From assembly GCA_001915025.1 (NCBI GenBank), contig MNDR01000095.1, positions 31,312 through 78,845 on the forward strand: a DNA stretch of 47,534 nt. The letters are read 5' to 3'. The position numbers and the translations under genes were made by a program. This document shows, one piece after another, positions 24,902 to 32,054 of this stretch (position 1 is the stretch's first letter; the number at the start of each line of letters is the position of its first letter). Below the pieces are notes generated by a model. It was not told where the DNA came from, ran no database searches, and worked only from the letters and a program-made list of their open reading frames with translations. Source of the stretch: Gemmatimonadetes bacterium 13_2_20CM_2_65_7. Lineage in GTDB: Bacteria > Gemmatimonadota > Gemmatimonadetes > Gemmatimonadales > GWC2-71-9.

Positions 24902-25452
24902 TTCAGTCTCGCGCGAAGAGCTTTCGCAAGCTCGAGGTGCGTGGCCACGGCGGGCCGCACATTCTGCAGCAGCGTCTTCAGCTCCGCGTTGTCGGTCGTC
25001 GGAATCAGCACCTTGTCGATCGCATCGAGGACAGCCTGGTGATACGCGATCTCGCGGTCCATGTAGGCGCGGTCGAACGCGGCTCCGTGCAGCGGCTCGA
25101 GCTTCTTGCGCGCATCGGCCGCCGCAGTCTGCAGCGATTGGCTGACGGCGTTGTCCTTTGGGGTGACTCCCAGCTTGCCCGCCAGCGCCGCCGCCTGCGC
25201 GTTCACGGCTGTATGGTCGGTGATCATTGTGGCCGCGAACTGTTTGACGCCCGCATTGTGCGTGCGCGTCTGCGCGAATTTCGCCGCGTTGATATCGATG
25301 TTGTTCGCCGTGACGGCGACATGGGCAACTTCGGGATCAGACAGATCGGGCGCAGCCGCCGGAGCTGGTGGGACCGCCTGCGCGTGCAGCGCTGCGGCGA
25401 ACACGAGCGGAACGGCGATGAGAGACATGTCATGAAGTCGAGCTCGTGACAT
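24898..25452 (-). CDS. DUF4142 exported four-helix protein
   Basis: A 184-residue protein with a signal peptide (LIAVPLVFAAALHAQA) and a DUF4142 domain. This family has a ferritin-like helical bundle with conserved His: NAAKFAQTRTHNAGVKQFAA, MITDHTAVNAQA, and FDRAYMDREIAYHQAVLDAI near residue 125. The function of DUF4142 is not established; a metal or redox role is often guessed. ATG 25452 has a strong ribosome-binding site (GGAGG). It is the first gene of the four-gene redox unit, and its upstream region holds the palindrome shared with the divergent regulator. Confidence 0.85.
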   Translation of the reverse strand: MSRARLHDMSLIAVPLVFAAALHAQAVPPAPAAAPDLSDPEVAHVAVTANNIDINAAKFAQTRTHNAGVKQFAATMITDHTAVNAQAAALAGKLGVTPKDNAVSQSLQTAAADARKKLEPLHGAAFDRAYMDREIAYHQAVLDAIDKVLIPTTDNAELKTLLQNVRPAVATHLELAKALRARLK

Positions 25453-25515
25453 CGCTACCTCCGGAAAGGGGGTTGGAGAGTTCAGTATTGGCGAAGCTGC
25501 CTATCTAATCCCACT

Positions 25516-25546
25516 TTGTCAAGTAATTGCTGTGATTACTAGACAA
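25516..25546. promoter_or_regulatory. 12-bp inverted repeat, candidate operator
   Basis: TTGTCAAGTAAT (25516-25527) and ATTACTAGACAA (25535-25546) are inverted repeats matching 11 of 12 positions around a 7-bp spacer. They lie midway between the divergent DUF4142 operon (start 25452) and the SufR-like regulator (start 25574), in an AT-rich stretch of an otherwise GC-rich window. The regulator probably binds here and controls both directions. Sequence is direct; function inferred. Confidence 0.65.
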
Positions 25547-25573
25547 TCCAACGGTTTAGGGCTATTTTGGGGC

Positions 25574-26200
25574 ATGACGAACTCGCGCGCGACGTTGACC
25601 GGCGAGACGCAGAGCAAGTTACTCGGCCTGCTCCGCCGCTCCCGTCAGACGATCACCGGCCTCGCCAAGGCGCTGGGACTCACGGACAACGCCGTGCGCC
25701 TGCACATCTCCGCGCTCCGACGCGACGGGTTCGTCGAGGACGTCGGGACGATGCGTGATACCGGTGGCAAACCGGCCCGCCTCTACGGCCTCAGTCGCGA
25801 AGGGGAGGAGTTGTTCCCAAAGGCCTACGCGCAGGTGCTCCAGGCGCTTGTGGAAGAGAGCCTACGCCGCGACGGACGCGAGCGCACGGTTGAGCTGCTT
25901 CGGGCGATTGGCGGTCGCCTGGCGGCGGGCGCACCACGTGATGGCGACGTGAAGCAGCGTGTCCAAGCGGCCGCCGCAGTGTTCCGCGGCTTGGGCGCTG
26001 ACGTTGAAATTCAGCGCACAAGCGAAGGGTGGCGACTCCGCGGACATGGCTGTCCTCTGGCCGCAGTGTCAGCGGAAACGCCGGAGGTCTGCGAGTTGGG
26101 GAAAGCGCTGGTGGAAGAGATTACCGGTGCGAGCGTGACCGAATGCTGCGAGCGCGGTGAAGGCGACAATCCTCGTTGCACATTTGCAATCGCAGGTTAG
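25574..26200 (+). CDS. SufR-like winged-helix regulator with C-terminal Cys cluster
   Basis: A 208-residue regulator. ATG 25574 follows GGGG; a GTG at 25532 would place the start inside the palindrome and is less likely. The N-terminal winged helix (LLGLLRRSRQTITGLAKALG, then TDNAVRLHISALRRDGFVED) resembles the ArsR/SufR group. The C-terminal part has Cys in CPLAAVSAETPEVC (CX12C), then CC and a final C in NPRCTFAI. This matches the layout of iron-sulfur-binding regulators such as SufR, though the later spacings differ from SufR itself. It probably senses redox or iron-sulfur status and controls the divergent cupredoxin/cytochrome operon. Its stop overlaps the MATE gene's stop (convergent). 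Confidence 0.8.
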   Translation: MTNSRATLTGETQSKLLGLLRRSRQTITGLAKALGLTDNAVRLHISALRRDGFVEDVGTMRDTGGKPARLYGLSREGEELFPKAYAQVLQALVEESLRRDGRERTVELLRAIGGRLAAGAPRDGDVKQRVQAAAAVFRGLGADVEIQRTSEGWRLRGHGCPLAAVSAETPEVCELGKALVEEITGASVTECCERGEGDNPRCTFAIAG

Positions 26201-27609
26201 CTGCTCCCAATACTCACGGCAATGGTGCGCCACTTCCCCTGACGGAAGCGCAGCACGCTCAGCACGCAACGCGTCACATGCCCGGCGAGAATGGCGAGCC
26301 AGATGTCGATCGCGTCGAGCTTCCCCATTTGCTGGATTACGAAACAGATCCCGAGCGGCACGAGGATCTGCGAGATCATCGAGATGTACAGCGGACTCTT
26401 CGTATCTCCGGTCCCTTGCATCCCCCCCGTGTAGGACAGCGCCACGGTGACGAACAACCCGGAAACGCTGAGCACATGGAGAAGTTGGACACCGATGTTC
26501 ACGACGACCGGGTCGTGCATTCCGAACACGGCGAGCAACTGCCGTGGCAGGAACAAGAAGAACAGTCCCACGAACGCCGCCACCGACAATCCGTAGCGCG
26601 CCGCGACATGAACCGCTTGCGCCGAGCGATCCGGATGGCCGGCGCCGAGGTTTTGCCCCGCCACCGCGGCCGCCGATCCCATCAAACCGACCGACGTCCA
26701 CGTGATGAGCGAAAACAGCTCCGTGTAGGAGACCGCGAATGCACCTTGCGCGGCCGCGCTCTGTGCCAACGAGCCAATGAACGACAGCATCAAGACGCCG
26801 CCGATGTTCATCGCAATGCCCTGAATGCCGGTCGGCAGTCCGAAACGGAACAGCTCTTTGATGATGGTCCAATCGGGGCCGTGTCCTCGTCCTTTCGGGA
26901 ACGCCACGACCCATCCTCCACTCCACAACTTCCAGAGCGCGTAGACGGCGATCAGTCCTGATGTGATGCACGTCCCCATCGCCGAGCCGCGCGTGCCGAA
27001 CGCCGGAATCGGGCCGAGGCCGCGAATCAGCATCACGTTCAGCACGAGGTTCACGACGGTCATCACGATGCCCAGCTGCATCGGCGTGCGCGCGTCTCCC
27101 GCCGAGCGGAGCGCGCCGCCCAGCATGAAGAAGATCAACATGCCACTCGAGAATCCGAACAAGATGCGCAGGTAGGGCATCGCTTCGGCTTTCACGGCCG
27201 GAGCGGCATTCACGACATCGAGCAACCACGGCGTCGCGAAATACCCGAGCGGCGCCATGATGCCGAGCGAGATCCCGATCGCGGTGAGAAACGCCTGGTA
27301 CACGACACGGTCGACCTTCTCCGCATCTCCGGCGCCGGCGAAGCGGGCCACCAGCACACTCATTCCCGAGAACAGCGATGAAATGAAAATGATGACGACG
27401 AGAAAGATCTGCCAGCTGACACCGATCGCGGCGTTCGCCTTGTAGCCCACGAGATTGCCGACGAGCACGTGATCGACGATGCCCTGAAGGCCGCCAATGG
27501 CATTCGTGAGCATCGTCGGCCAAGCGATTTTCCAAACGGCTTGCTGAAGTGGGCCTTCGACGATGGACCGGTCGTAGCGAGGCTGCGCCGGTGCCGCAAC
27601 GTCCGTCAT
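26197..27609 (-). CDS. MATE-family multidrug efflux transporter
   Basis: A 470-residue integral membrane protein with about 12 hydrophobic helices in two similar halves, the standard MATE size. Recognisable parts are WKIAWPTMLTNAIGGLQGIV with VDHVLVGNLVG, RSAGDARTPMQLGIVMTVVN in the middle, GLPTGIQGIAMNIGGV at the start of the second half, and TGGMQGTGDTKSPLYISMIS. It exports drugs or metabolites using Na+ or H+. Its ATG lies directly after the DoxX stop, so it closes the DGPF-ECF42-DoxX unit. It ends convergently against the SufR-like gene with overlapping stop codons. Substrate unknown. Confidence 0.92.
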   Translation of the reverse strand: MTDVAAPAQPRYDRSIVEGPLQQAVWKIAWPTMLTNAIGGLQGIVDHVLVGNLVGYKANAAIGVSWQIFLVVIIFISSLFSGMSVLVARFAGAGDAEKVDRVVYQAFLTAIGISLGIMAPLGYFATPWLLDVVNAAPAVKAEAMPYLRILFGFSSGMLIFFMLGGALRSAGDARTPMQLGIVMTVVNLVLNVMLIRGLGPIPAFGTRGSAMGTCITSGLIAVYALWKLWSGGWVVAFPKGRGHGPDWTIIKELFRFGLPTGIQGIAMNIGGVLMLSFIGSLAQSAAAQGAFAVSYTELFSLITWTSVGLMGSAAAVAGQNLGAGHPDRSAQAVHVAARYGLSVAAFVGLFFLFLPRQLLAVFGMHDPVVVNIGVQLLHVLSVSGLFVTVALSYTGGMQGTGDTKSPLYISMISQILVPLGICFVIQQMGKLDAIDIWLAILAGHVTRCVLSVLRFRQGKWRTIAVSIGSS

Positions 27610-28023
27610 CTAGCTGACCGGAGCAACGTGCTTCTGTCGCGCGACGTATGCATCGAGGCTCCACGGTCCGCCTCCGGCGGCCGAGTAATAAAGGAAGGTG
27701 AAGCAGTAGAACACGGCTGGTGCGCCCTGATTCAGGAGAGGCCAGAAGCCGTGTCCCGCATGTCCGATGAAATAGGCGATGGCCATTTCGCCCGAGAGAA
27801 TGAACGCCACCGGTCGCGTGAACAGCCCGAAGAAAAAAAACGTCCCGCCGATCACTTCGATGACGCCGGCGAACCAGACCAACGAGCCGACCGGCGCCGT
27901 ACCGCCGCCCGGCAGGATCGCCGCCGGGAACGCGAACCATTTGGCTGAGCCGACCTGGACGAACAGAAACGCGATCACCACCCTCAGCACGCTGAGCAGC
28001 TGCGGCGCCCACTCCTTTTTCAC
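27610..28023 (-). CDS. DoxX-family membrane protein
   Basis: A 137-residue protein with four predicted helices. LSVLRVVIAFLFVQVGSAKW is the DoxX opening; SLVWFAGVIEVIGGTFFFFG and FTRPVAFILSGEMAIAYFIG follow, and the C-terminus has NQGAPAVFYCFTFLYYSAA. DoxX proteins are small quinone- or stress-related membrane proteins whose activity is mostly unproven. The GTG start at 28023 overlaps the sigma-factor stop (GTGA), and the stop abuts the MATE start, so it is translated as part of the ECF42 unit. Confidence 0.88.
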   Translation of the reverse strand: MKKEWAPQLLSVLRVVIAFLFVQVGSAKWFAFPAAILPGGGTAPVGSLVWFAGVIEVIGGTFFFFGLFTRPVAFILSGEMAIAYFIGHAGHGFWPLLNQGAPAVFYCFTFLYYSAAGGGPWSLDAYVARQKHVAPVS

Positions 28024-29276
28024 AAGGCCTCCAATCGCTTGAGCAGCAGATCGCGCTCACGGACGTTTTGGGTAAGGGCTGCGGCGCGCTGGAGCTCCGC
28101 GCGGGCTTCCTCGAAACGGCCGAGCTTCGCGAGCAGATCCCCGCGCACGCTCGGCAGCAGATGATAACCCTCGAGCGCGGGATCGGCTCGCAGCGTATCG
28201 ATCACCTCGAGGCCGGCGGCCGGACCGAACGCCATCCCCAGCGCCACCGCGCGATTGAGCTCCACGACCGGGGACGGCAGCAATTGCCCGAGCGCGTCAT
28301 ACAAGGCGACGATGCGGGTCCAGTCGGTTTCGTCGGGCGTGTGCGCTCGCGCATGACAGGCGGCGACGGCTGCCTGAAGCGCGTAGATCCCATATGCGCC
28401 ACCCAGCGCTTCCACACGCTCCAGTGCCGCAAGGCCTCGACCAATCAAGAGATGATCCCACCGGCCGCGGTCCTGCTGTAGCAACAGGATCGCCTCACCC
28501 TGCGGCCCCACGCGCGCCCGTATCCGCGACGCCTGAATCTCCATCAGCGCGACGAGGCCGTGCACCTCCGGCTCTGTCGGCGCGAGCTCGGCGAGGATGC
28601 GGCCCAACCGCAGCGCGTCTTCGCAGAGGGCCGGCCGCACCCAGTCCTCACCCGCTGTCGCCGAGTAACCTTCATTGAAGATGAGATAGATGACTTCGAG
28701 CACCGAGCCAAGCCGCGCAGTCAGCTCAGGTCCGCGCGGAACTTCGAAGGGCACGTGCGCCGCGGCGAGGGTCCGCTTTGCCCGCACGATCCGTTGCTGA
28801 ATCGTCGCCTTGGGCACTAGAAAGGCGCGCGCGATTTCTTCTGTCGTCAGTCCGCCCAGGAGGCGTAGTGTCAGGGCCACGCGCGCCTCGGTGGAAAGCA
28901 CCGGGTGACACGCGGTAAAGATGAGGCTCAGCAGATCATCACCCACGTCATCATCGATCGCCGCCGCGAGGTCGGGCTCGGGACTGACTTGCCTGGCTTC
29001 GAGCTCGCGGGCCACGTGCGCGTGCTTCTGGTCCTGCATCTTGCGGCGGCGCAGCAGGTCGATGGCGCGATGTTTCGCGGTCGCCATGAGCCACGCGCCC
29101 GGATTCTCCGGCACGCCCGTCTTCGGCCATTGCTCCAGCGCGATGACGAGCGCGTCCTGCGCGAGATCTTCCGCGATGCCGACGTCGCCGACGAGCCGCG
29201 CCAGGCCGGCGATGAGTCTGGCGGATTCGATCCGCCAGACTGCATCGATCGCTTCAGCAGCCTTGTTCGGGGGCAT
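28020..29276 (-). CDS. ECF sigma factor with C-terminal TPR-like extension (ECF42 type)
   Basis: A 418-residue RNA polymerase sigma factor, twice the usual ECF length. Region 2 is seen as DLAQDALVIALEQWPKTGVP and AWLMATAKHRAIDLLRRRK. Region 4 is seen as LTLRLLGGLTTEEIARAFLV with PKATIQQRIVRAKRTL. The remaining 230 residues form a helical extension with IYLIFNEGYSATAGEDW and repeats ending in RFEEARAELQRAAALT. This architecture, next to DGPF proteins, defines group ECF42, in which the extension rather than an anti-sigma factor controls activity. Two DGPF genes lie immediately upstream; the second overlaps this start by 23 nt. The ATG at 29276 is in frame with the family's normal N-terminus. 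Confidence 0.92.
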   Translation of the reverse strand: MPPNKAAEAIDAVWRIESARLIAGLARLVGDVGIAEDLAQDALVIALEQWPKTGVPENPGAWLMATAKHRAIDLLRRRKMQDQKHAHVARELEARQVSPEPDLAAAIDDDVGDDLLSLIFTACHPVLSTEARVALTLRLLGGLTTEEIARAFLVPKATIQQRIVRAKRTLAAAHVPFEVPRGPELTARLGSVLEVIYLIFNEGYSATAGEDWVRPALCEDALRLGRILAELAPTEPEVHGLVALMEIQASRIRARVGPQGEAILLLQQDRGRWDHLLIGRGLAALERVEALGGAYGIYALQAAVAACHARAHTPDETDWTRIVALYDALGQLLPSPVVELNRAVALGMAFGPAAGLEVIDTLRADPALEGYHLLPSVRGDLLAKLGRFEEARAELQRAAALTQNVRERDLLLKRLEAL

Positions 29277-29625
29277 CCATCATCTGGCGCACTTCCACTT
29301 CCAGCTCCTGATTCCAGAGTCCGATGTGAGCCTCCAGGAACTTCCGCGTCCACTCGATGGCCTCTTTCTTCGACGCGACATCGTAGACGGCAAACCCACC
29401 GATGACTTCCTTGGCCTCGGAAAATGGCCCATCCGTCACCGTGATCTTCCCGTTGGCGAGTCGCGCCCGCGCTCCCGCGGCGGTCGGCAACAGGCCCCCC
29501 ATCTCGACCATCACGCCCTTCTTCGATGCTTCTTCGCCGAGTTTCACGATCGCCTGAATAAGCGCCGGCGACGGCTGCTCGGCGTTCTCGCGCGTCTTCA
29601 CTATCGTCATGAATCGCATGGTCAT
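29254..29625 (-). CDS. DGPF/YCII-family protein, copy 2
   Basis: A 123-residue small dimeric alpha/beta protein of the YCII-related superfamily. It has MRFMTIVKT at the start, the signature DGPFSEAKEVIGGF near residue 65, and KKEAIEWTRKFLEAH after it. DGPF proteins are encoded beside ECF42 sigma factors in many phyla; their reaction is not settled. The ATG at 29625 overlaps the stop of copy 1 (ATGA), while an ATG at 29619 would also fit the family. Its 3' end overlaps the sigma gene by 23 nt. Confidence 0.9.
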   Translation of the reverse strand: MTMRFMTIVKTRENAEQPSPALIQAIVKLGEEASKKGVMVEMGGLLPTAAGARARLANGKITVTDGPFSEAKEVIGGFAVYDVASKKEAIEWTRKFLEAHIGLWNQELEVEVRQMMDAPEQGC

Positions 29626-30056
29626 TTCCCCGAGCGCTGTTTGTTCTTTTCTATCGCTGCCCGCTGCCGCTCTTCCTGTTTGCGGAGCTCAGGCGTGAAT
29701 GCTTCGCCGAAATCATCAGCCTCGAAGACCTGGCGGATCTCCACTTCCTCGCCCTGGGTAAAGGGAATGCGCTTGGCCCATTCCAGCGCTTCTTGCCGCG
29801 ACTTCACCTGCCAAATCCAGAATCCTGCGACCAGCTCCTTCGTCTCCGTGAACGGCCCGTCGCGAACCGTCCGTTTGCTCCCTGAGTAGCTGATGCGCGT
29901 GCCCTTGGACGACGGCTGCAGCCCCTCGCCCGCGAGCATCACTCCTGCCTTCACCAGCTCGTCGTTGAACTTCCCCATTTCCGTGAGCATGCGCTCGTCG
30001 GGCATCACGCCCGCTTCAGAGTCTTTGTTGGCCTTGACCATCACGAGGAACCGCAT
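29622..30056 (-). CDS. DGPF/YCII-family protein, copy 1
   Basis: A 144-residue paralogue of the next gene. It begins MRFLVMVKANKDSEAG, carries the signature DGPFTETKELVAGF near residue 66, and ends in a basic, charged tail (RKQEERQRAAIEKNK) that copy 2 lacks. It is the first gene of the DGPF-DGPF-ECF42-DoxX-MATE unit, so its upstream region (30057-30286) should hold the operon promoter. Two unequal DGPF proteins could form a heterodimer; that is inference. Reaction unknown. Confidence 0.9.
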   Translation of the reverse strand: MRFLVMVKANKDSEAGVMPDERMLTEMGKFNDELVKAGVMLAGEGLQPSSKGTRISYSGSKRTVRDGPFTETKELVAGFWIWQVKSRQEALEWAKRIPFTQGEEVEIRQVFEADDFGEAFTPELRKQEERQRAAIEKNKQRSGK

Positions 30057-30177
30057 GGCAGTCTCACTTTCTCATCTGAGGTATGGACCGGTTCGTCTCT
30101 GCACTCCATGCACACGACGAATGACACCGGGGGAAATCGACAAGCGCAAATCTTATTGTGGTAGGCCCAGTTAGGTT

Positions 30178-30195
30178 CACAGGCTAAAGCCTGTG
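30178..30195. repeat. REP-like palindrome
   Basis: CACAGGCT (30178-30185) and AGCCTGTG (30188-30195) are perfect 8-bp inverted arms around AA. Short palindromes of this kind occur as dispersed REP elements in several soil phyla. It lies in the 230-bp gap between the DGPF operon and the DUF2277 gene, and no other copy was seen in this window. It may also act as a hairpin in a transcript from either side. Nothing else recognisable is in the gap apart from the second inverted repeat at 30215-30230. Confidence 0.6.
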
Positions 30196-30214
30196 CTCCC
30201 TTTAGGGTGGGTTC

Positions 30215-30230
30215 GTCCCGGGCACGGGAC
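30215..30230. repeat. short inverted repeat
   Basis: GTCCCG (30215-30220) and CGGGAC (30225-30230) form a 6-bp stem with a GGCA loop, about 57 bp before the DUF2277 start. There is no T run after it, so a standard terminator is unlikely; a 5'-leader hairpin or chance in GC-rich DNA are possible. Confidence 0.35.
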
Positions 30231-30286
30231 GCGCATTGCCACCGGGTATATTTGATCTCTTCATCTGTTTCACACTGGAGAGATCG

Positions 30287-30553
30287 ATGTGCAGAAATAT
30301 CAAGACGCTGGCGAACTTCGCGCCGCCGGCCACTGACGATGAGATTCGCGCGTCGGCGGTGCAATTCGTCCGGAAGCTGAGCGGCACGACGCACCCGTCG
30401 CACGCCAATGAGGCGGCGTTCAGCGCTGCGGTGGACGACGTGACGGCGATCGCGCGACGGCTGATCGATTCGCTCACGACCAAGGCCGCACCGCGCAACC
30501 GGGAAGAGGAGGCTCGCAAGGCGCGAGAACGCGCCGCGAGACGATTTGGCTAA
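30287..30553 (+). CDS. DUF2277-family protein
   Basis: An 88-residue protein that opens with MCRNIKTLANFAPPATDDEI, the hallmark of DUF2277. The rest is helical: QFVRKLSGTTHPSHANEAAF, then DDVTAIARRLIDSL and a charged Arg/Glu-rich tail. The family is widespread and has no established function. ATG 30287 has GGAG 8-9 bases upstream and matches the family start. It stands alone, with tRNA-Leu 36 bp downstream on the opposite strand. Confidence 0.9.
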   Translation: MCRNIKTLANFAPPATDDEIRASAVQFVRKLSGTTHPSHANEAAFSAAVDDVTAIARRLIDSLTTKAAPRNREEEARKARERAARRFG

Positions 30554-30589
30554 CACGACCGCGGAGTGAATTGGAGTACGGAGAAGTGA

Positions 30590-30671
30590 TGCCCTGGCTC
30601 GGATTCGAACCGAGACGCCTCGCGGCACTGCCCCCTCAAGACAGCGTGTCTACCAGTTCCACCACCAGGGC
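30590..30671 (-). tRNA. tRNA-Leu (GAG)
   Basis: An 82-base tRNA on the minus strand. The acceptor stem is GCCCTGG with CCAGGGC, the T loop is GGTTCGAATCC, and the long variable arm is typical of a leucine tRNA. The anticodon stem CTGTC/GGCAG encloses TTGAGGG, giving anticodon GAG. The 3' CCA is not encoded. Confidence 0.95.
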
Positions 30672-30789
30672 GGGCAAAGAAACGTAGGGAGGCTCCCCCC
30701 GATGATCAAGCACTACCGTGATGGGAGTCGCTCACCCACTGTGATACGGCGCTGCTCGCGCAAACCCGCGCCGCGCATAGTTTTCCCGC

Positions 30790-32022
30790 ATGGGCCTATG
30801 GGTTGCGTTCGGCTTCGGCGCGGCTGTGGGAGCGCTGATCGGGTACCTGCTCGGAAGATGGAAGCAGCAGGCCCGCCTGCCTCCCCCGGCGCGCGCGGCC
30901 CTTCCGCCCAAGGCTCGCCCTACACCATCTGAGGTCAAACCTGTCGTCCTCGATGAGGGGGCGGCCAACGTACTCAACGCGCTGAATAACCGATTGGCCG
31001 CCATCGGGGCGCTGGCTGATCTGCTCCACGGCAGCCCGCTCGATCCCGAACGAGCCCGCGCGCTGGTCCTGTTGCACGGCGAGGTGCGCCGCGCCGCCGA
31101 AATCACGAGTCACTTCCTCGAGCTCGCCGCACATCCCGCCGGCGCGGCGGAACCGTGCGATGCGGCCGTGGTGATCAACGGCGTTCTTGCCGAGCGCGAG
31201 TCGACCTTCCGCGAGCTCGGCGTCAAGATGATCCGCGCGGTCCCTGGTGACCTGCCGATGGTTGCGTGCCCGATGGCCCAGCTCACGGAGATGCTGACGA
31301 AGCTGCTCGACTTCTCACTGCGCCGGTTGCGCGCGGCTCACCCGCCGCGCGAGCTGCGGCTGGAAGCAATCGCGACTGGTCCGTCCGTGGTGGTTTCCCT
31401 CTGGGATTCCGGCACCCCGCTGGCGGTCGAAGCCGAGCAGCGGCTTGTGTCACCGTTCCGGTTTACGCAGTCAGGCGGCGGCGGTGAGGTCGAATTCGCG
31501 CTGGCCCGGGCGCTGGCGCAGTCGGCGGGGGGAAGCCTCCGGCTACGGCCGCGCGGTGGTAGCACCGGCGCCGAAGTGGTGGTCACCCTGCCCCGCAGTC
31601 TGCTTGGCGCCCAAACGCCGCTCGCCACGCCCGCGGAGAGCCTGCCGCGCATGCGGATTCTCGTCGTCGACGACGACGCGGTGAACCGCCAGGCGATGGT
31701 GTTGCTGCTCGAGCGGGAAGGTCATCAGGTGGTCGCGGTCGAAAACGGCCTCGAAGCGATGGAGCGCCTCGGCGACCGGGACAACATGTTCGACGCCATC
31801 GTCACCGATCTCCAGATGCCGCGCCTCGGTGGTCGCGCGATGTACGAGCAGTTGGTGAACGGCCGGCCGCTCATCGCGAAGCGTTTTGTTTTTGTGACTG
31901 GCGATCAGGCGCGCGGGGAAACGCGGTCCTTCCTGGAGAACTGCGGGCAGCCGTCGGTGACGAAGCCCTACGACTTGAGCGATTTGATCAAAGCGATCGG
32001 GACGGTTTCCCGAAAAAAGTAG
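30790..32022 (+). CDS. degenerate histidine-kinase/receiver protein
   Basis: A 410-residue protein. It has an N-terminal membrane helix (LWVAFGFGAAVGALIGYLLG), a Pro/Ala-rich linker, a histidine-kinase-like region (about 55-270) and a C-terminal receiver (about 290-405). In the dimerisation helix the HDLNN-type motif reads NALNN, so Asn63 replaces the phosphorylated His. The N-box position reads LTKLLDFSLRR with Asp instead of Asn, and the G-box is only DSGTPL. ATP binding and autophosphorylation are therefore doubtful. The receiver looks intact: ILVVDDDAVNR, Asp340 in VTDLQMP, and Lys in VTKPYD. It may act as a scaffold or as a phosphate acceptor for another kinase. It stands alone between tRNA-Leu and a convergent gene. 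Confidence 0.8.
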   Translation: MGLWVAFGFGAAVGALIGYLLGRWKQQARLPPPARAALPPKARPTPSEVKPVVLDEGAANVLNALNNRLAAIGALADLLHGSPLDPERARALVLLHGEVRRAAEITSHFLELAAHPAGAAEPCDAAVVINGVLAERESTFRELGVKMIRAVPGDLPMVACPMAQLTEMLTKLLDFSLRRLRAAHPPRELRLEAIATGPSVVVSLWDSGTPLAVEAEQRLVSPFRFTQSGGGGEVEFALARALAQSAGGSLRLRPRGGSTGAEVVVTLPRSLLGAQTPLATPAESLPRMRILVVDDDAVNRQAMVLLLEREGHQVVAVENGLEAMERLGDRDNMFDAIVTDLQMPRLGGRAMYEQLVNGRPLIAKRFVFVTGDQARGETRSFLENCGQPSVTKPYDLSDLIKAIGTVSRKK

Positions 32023-32054
32023 ACCTGTTGCGCCAGCTGCGTCTGCTGCGTCTA

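Noticed and set aside
27831-27842. A run of eight A in the DoxX gene as a frameshift site
   Set aside because: The DoxX frame reads through it correctly with intact family motifs on both sides.
26069-28060. A 663-codon minus-strand open frame over the MATE and DoxX genes
   Set aside because: It is a different minus-strand frame of the same region; the MATE and DoxX frames have clear helices and family motifs, while this one is Arg-rich without any.
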